Shown: piece by piece, positions 6,264 through 7,015 of the stretch
Layout: every line of letters starts with the position of its first letter
How positions within the stretch are numbered: position 1 is the stretch's first letter
Source of the DNA: Brevundimonas sp.
GTDB lineage: Bacteria > Pseudomonadota > Alphaproteobacteria > Caulobacterales > Caulobacteraceae
Direction of reading: 5' to 3'
NCBI GenBank assembly: GCA_024711185.1
Contig: JANJTI010000368.1
Location: 1 to 7,015, forward strand
Length of the DNA stretch: 7,015 nucleotides
Translations under genes and position numbers: made by a program
Notes under the pieces: generated by a model
What the model was told of the DNA's origin: nothing
What the model saw: the letters and a program-made list of their open reading frames with translations, nothing else
Databases searched by the model: none

Positions 6264-7015
6264 GCTTCCCCCGTATGACCCGGCGCCTGGCGCTGGCCGC
6301 CGCCCTCGCCCTCGGCGTCGCCTCCTGCGGGGCCGGCGACGACAACAAGGCCGGCGGCGCGCCGTCCGAGATCACCTTCTCCATCCTCTCGGCCGAGGGG
6401 CAGGCCTCGTCCGGCCCCCTGTGGCAGCCGCTGCTCGACGACATGTCGAAGGCCATCGGCGTCGAGGTGAAGCCCTATTTCGGATCGAACTACACGGTGC
6501 TGGTCGAGGCCATGCGCGGCGGCCATACCCAGGTCGCGTGGTTCTCGGCCAAGCCGGCGCTGGAGGCTGTCGACCGGGCGGACGCGGAGGTCATCGCCCG
6601 CATCGTCGACCCCGAGGGCCGTGACAGCTACCAGTCGACCCTGATCGTGCGCACCGGCTCGGGCATCACCCTCGACCAGGTCCTGGCCTGCGGGCGTCAG
6701 TACGACTTCGGCATCGGCGACGCCCAGTCGACCTCGGGCACGCTCGCGCCCATGACCTTCCTGTTCAACCCGCGCAACATCGAGCCGGCCCGCTGCTTCA
6801 AGACCGTGCGCTCGGCCAACCACCAGGCCAACGCCTTCGGCGTCGCCACGGGGGTGCTGGACGTGGCCACCTCGAACACCGTCAATACTGTCTTCCTCAC
6901 CCGCCAGAACCCGCAGATCGCCGCCCAGATCACCGAGATCTGGCAATCGCCGCCGATACCGGAGTCGGGAATCGTCGTCCGCGAGGATCTCGACCCCGCG
7001 CTGAAGGAGAAGATC
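6260..7015 (+). CDS. phnD: Phosphonate/phosphite-type ABC importer, substrate-binding lipoprotein PhnD (C-terminus cut off by window edge)
   Basis: The reading frame runs from ATG 6260 to the right edge (252 residues; the family is usually about 300 or more). The start overlaps the phnC stop in ATGA, implying translational coupling. A signal peptide ends in the lipobox VASC with C23, so the mature protein should be a lipid-anchored periplasmic binding protein. After it come the class features: FSILSAEG strand at 40-47, PYFGSNYTVLVEAMRGG at 72-88, VAWFSAKPALEA at 92-103, STSG at 157-160 (the loop expected to hold the phosphonate oxygens) and NHQANAFGVATGVLDVAT at 187-204. Acidic residues D201 and E235 may contact a substrate amino group, but the ligand cannot be named from the sequence. 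Two cysteines, C144 and C179, could form a disulfide in the periplasm. No C-P lyase or other phosphonate-degrading gene lies in the window; phnE is expected next. Confidence 0.92.
   Translation, partial: MSFPRMTRRLALAAALALGVASCGAGDDNKAGGAPSEITFSILSAEGQASSGPLWQPLLDDMSKAIGVEVKPYFGSNYTVLVEAMRGGHTQVAWFSAKPALEAVDRADAEVIARIVDPEGRDSYQSTLIVRTGSGITLDQVLACGRQYDFGIGDAQSTSGTLAPMTFLFNPRNIEPARCFKTVRSANHQANAFGVATGVLDVATSNTVNTVFLTRQNPQIAAQITEIWQSPPIPESGIVVREDLDPALKEKI

Noticed and set aside
1..7015. CRISPR arrays, tRNA/rRNA genes, insertion sequences, phage or defence genes
   Set aside because: There are no regular repeats, terminal inverted repeats, cloverleaf-like segments, transposase or nuclease motifs; nearly the whole window is accounted for by five ordinary genes.

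Overview
This GC-rich stretch looks like ordinary chromosome from an alphaproteobacterium, most likely a member of Caulobacterales (Caulobacter/Brevundimonas/Phenylobacterium type). The evidence is protein character only: a deoxyhypusine-synthase-like protein in an organism presumed to lack eIF5A, a short eukaryote-type ornithine decarboxylase, and a periplasmic tandem M16 peptidase with the wording typical of that group. There is no rRNA or other marker here to settle the genus. No tRNA, rRNA, CRISPR array, insertion sequence or prophage signature was seen, and base composition looks uniform by eye.

Layout. On the minus strand, at the left, lie two polyamine genes in the order decarboxylase (2363-1098), then a deoxyhypusine-synthase-like protein (997 to the left edge, C-terminus cut off by the window). 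They are separated by 100 bp that contain a perfect 11-bp GC hairpin with a pyrimidine-rich tail, which looks like a terminator or attenuator. A 197-bp divergent intergenic region (2364-2560) separates the decarboxylase from a plus-strand gene (2561-5347) for an exported two-domain M16 zinc metallopeptidase. After a 118-bp gap follow phnC (ATP-binding protein, about 5466-6263) and phnD (lipoprotein binding protein, from 6260, cut off by the right edge). These two overlap by the ATGA arrangement and form the start of a phosphonate/phosphite-type ABC importer operon. The permease gene phnE would be expected just beyond the right edge.

How the genes work together. The decarboxylase should make putrescine from ornithine. 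The deoxyhypusine-synthase-like enzyme, which keeps the catalytic lysine but has lost other residues of the eukaryotic active site, most likely joins two putrescines into homospermidine. PhnD captures a phosphorus compound in the periplasm and PhnC powers its import. The M16 peptidase is a stand-alone periplasmic enzyme with no visible link to either system.

No new system is evident. The points most worth a second look are the intergenic hairpin inside the polyamine pair, the altered active site of the deoxyhypusine-synthase-like enzyme, the TTG start and strongly basic tail of the decarboxylase, and a perfect 14-bp palindrome abutting a candidate phnC start codon.
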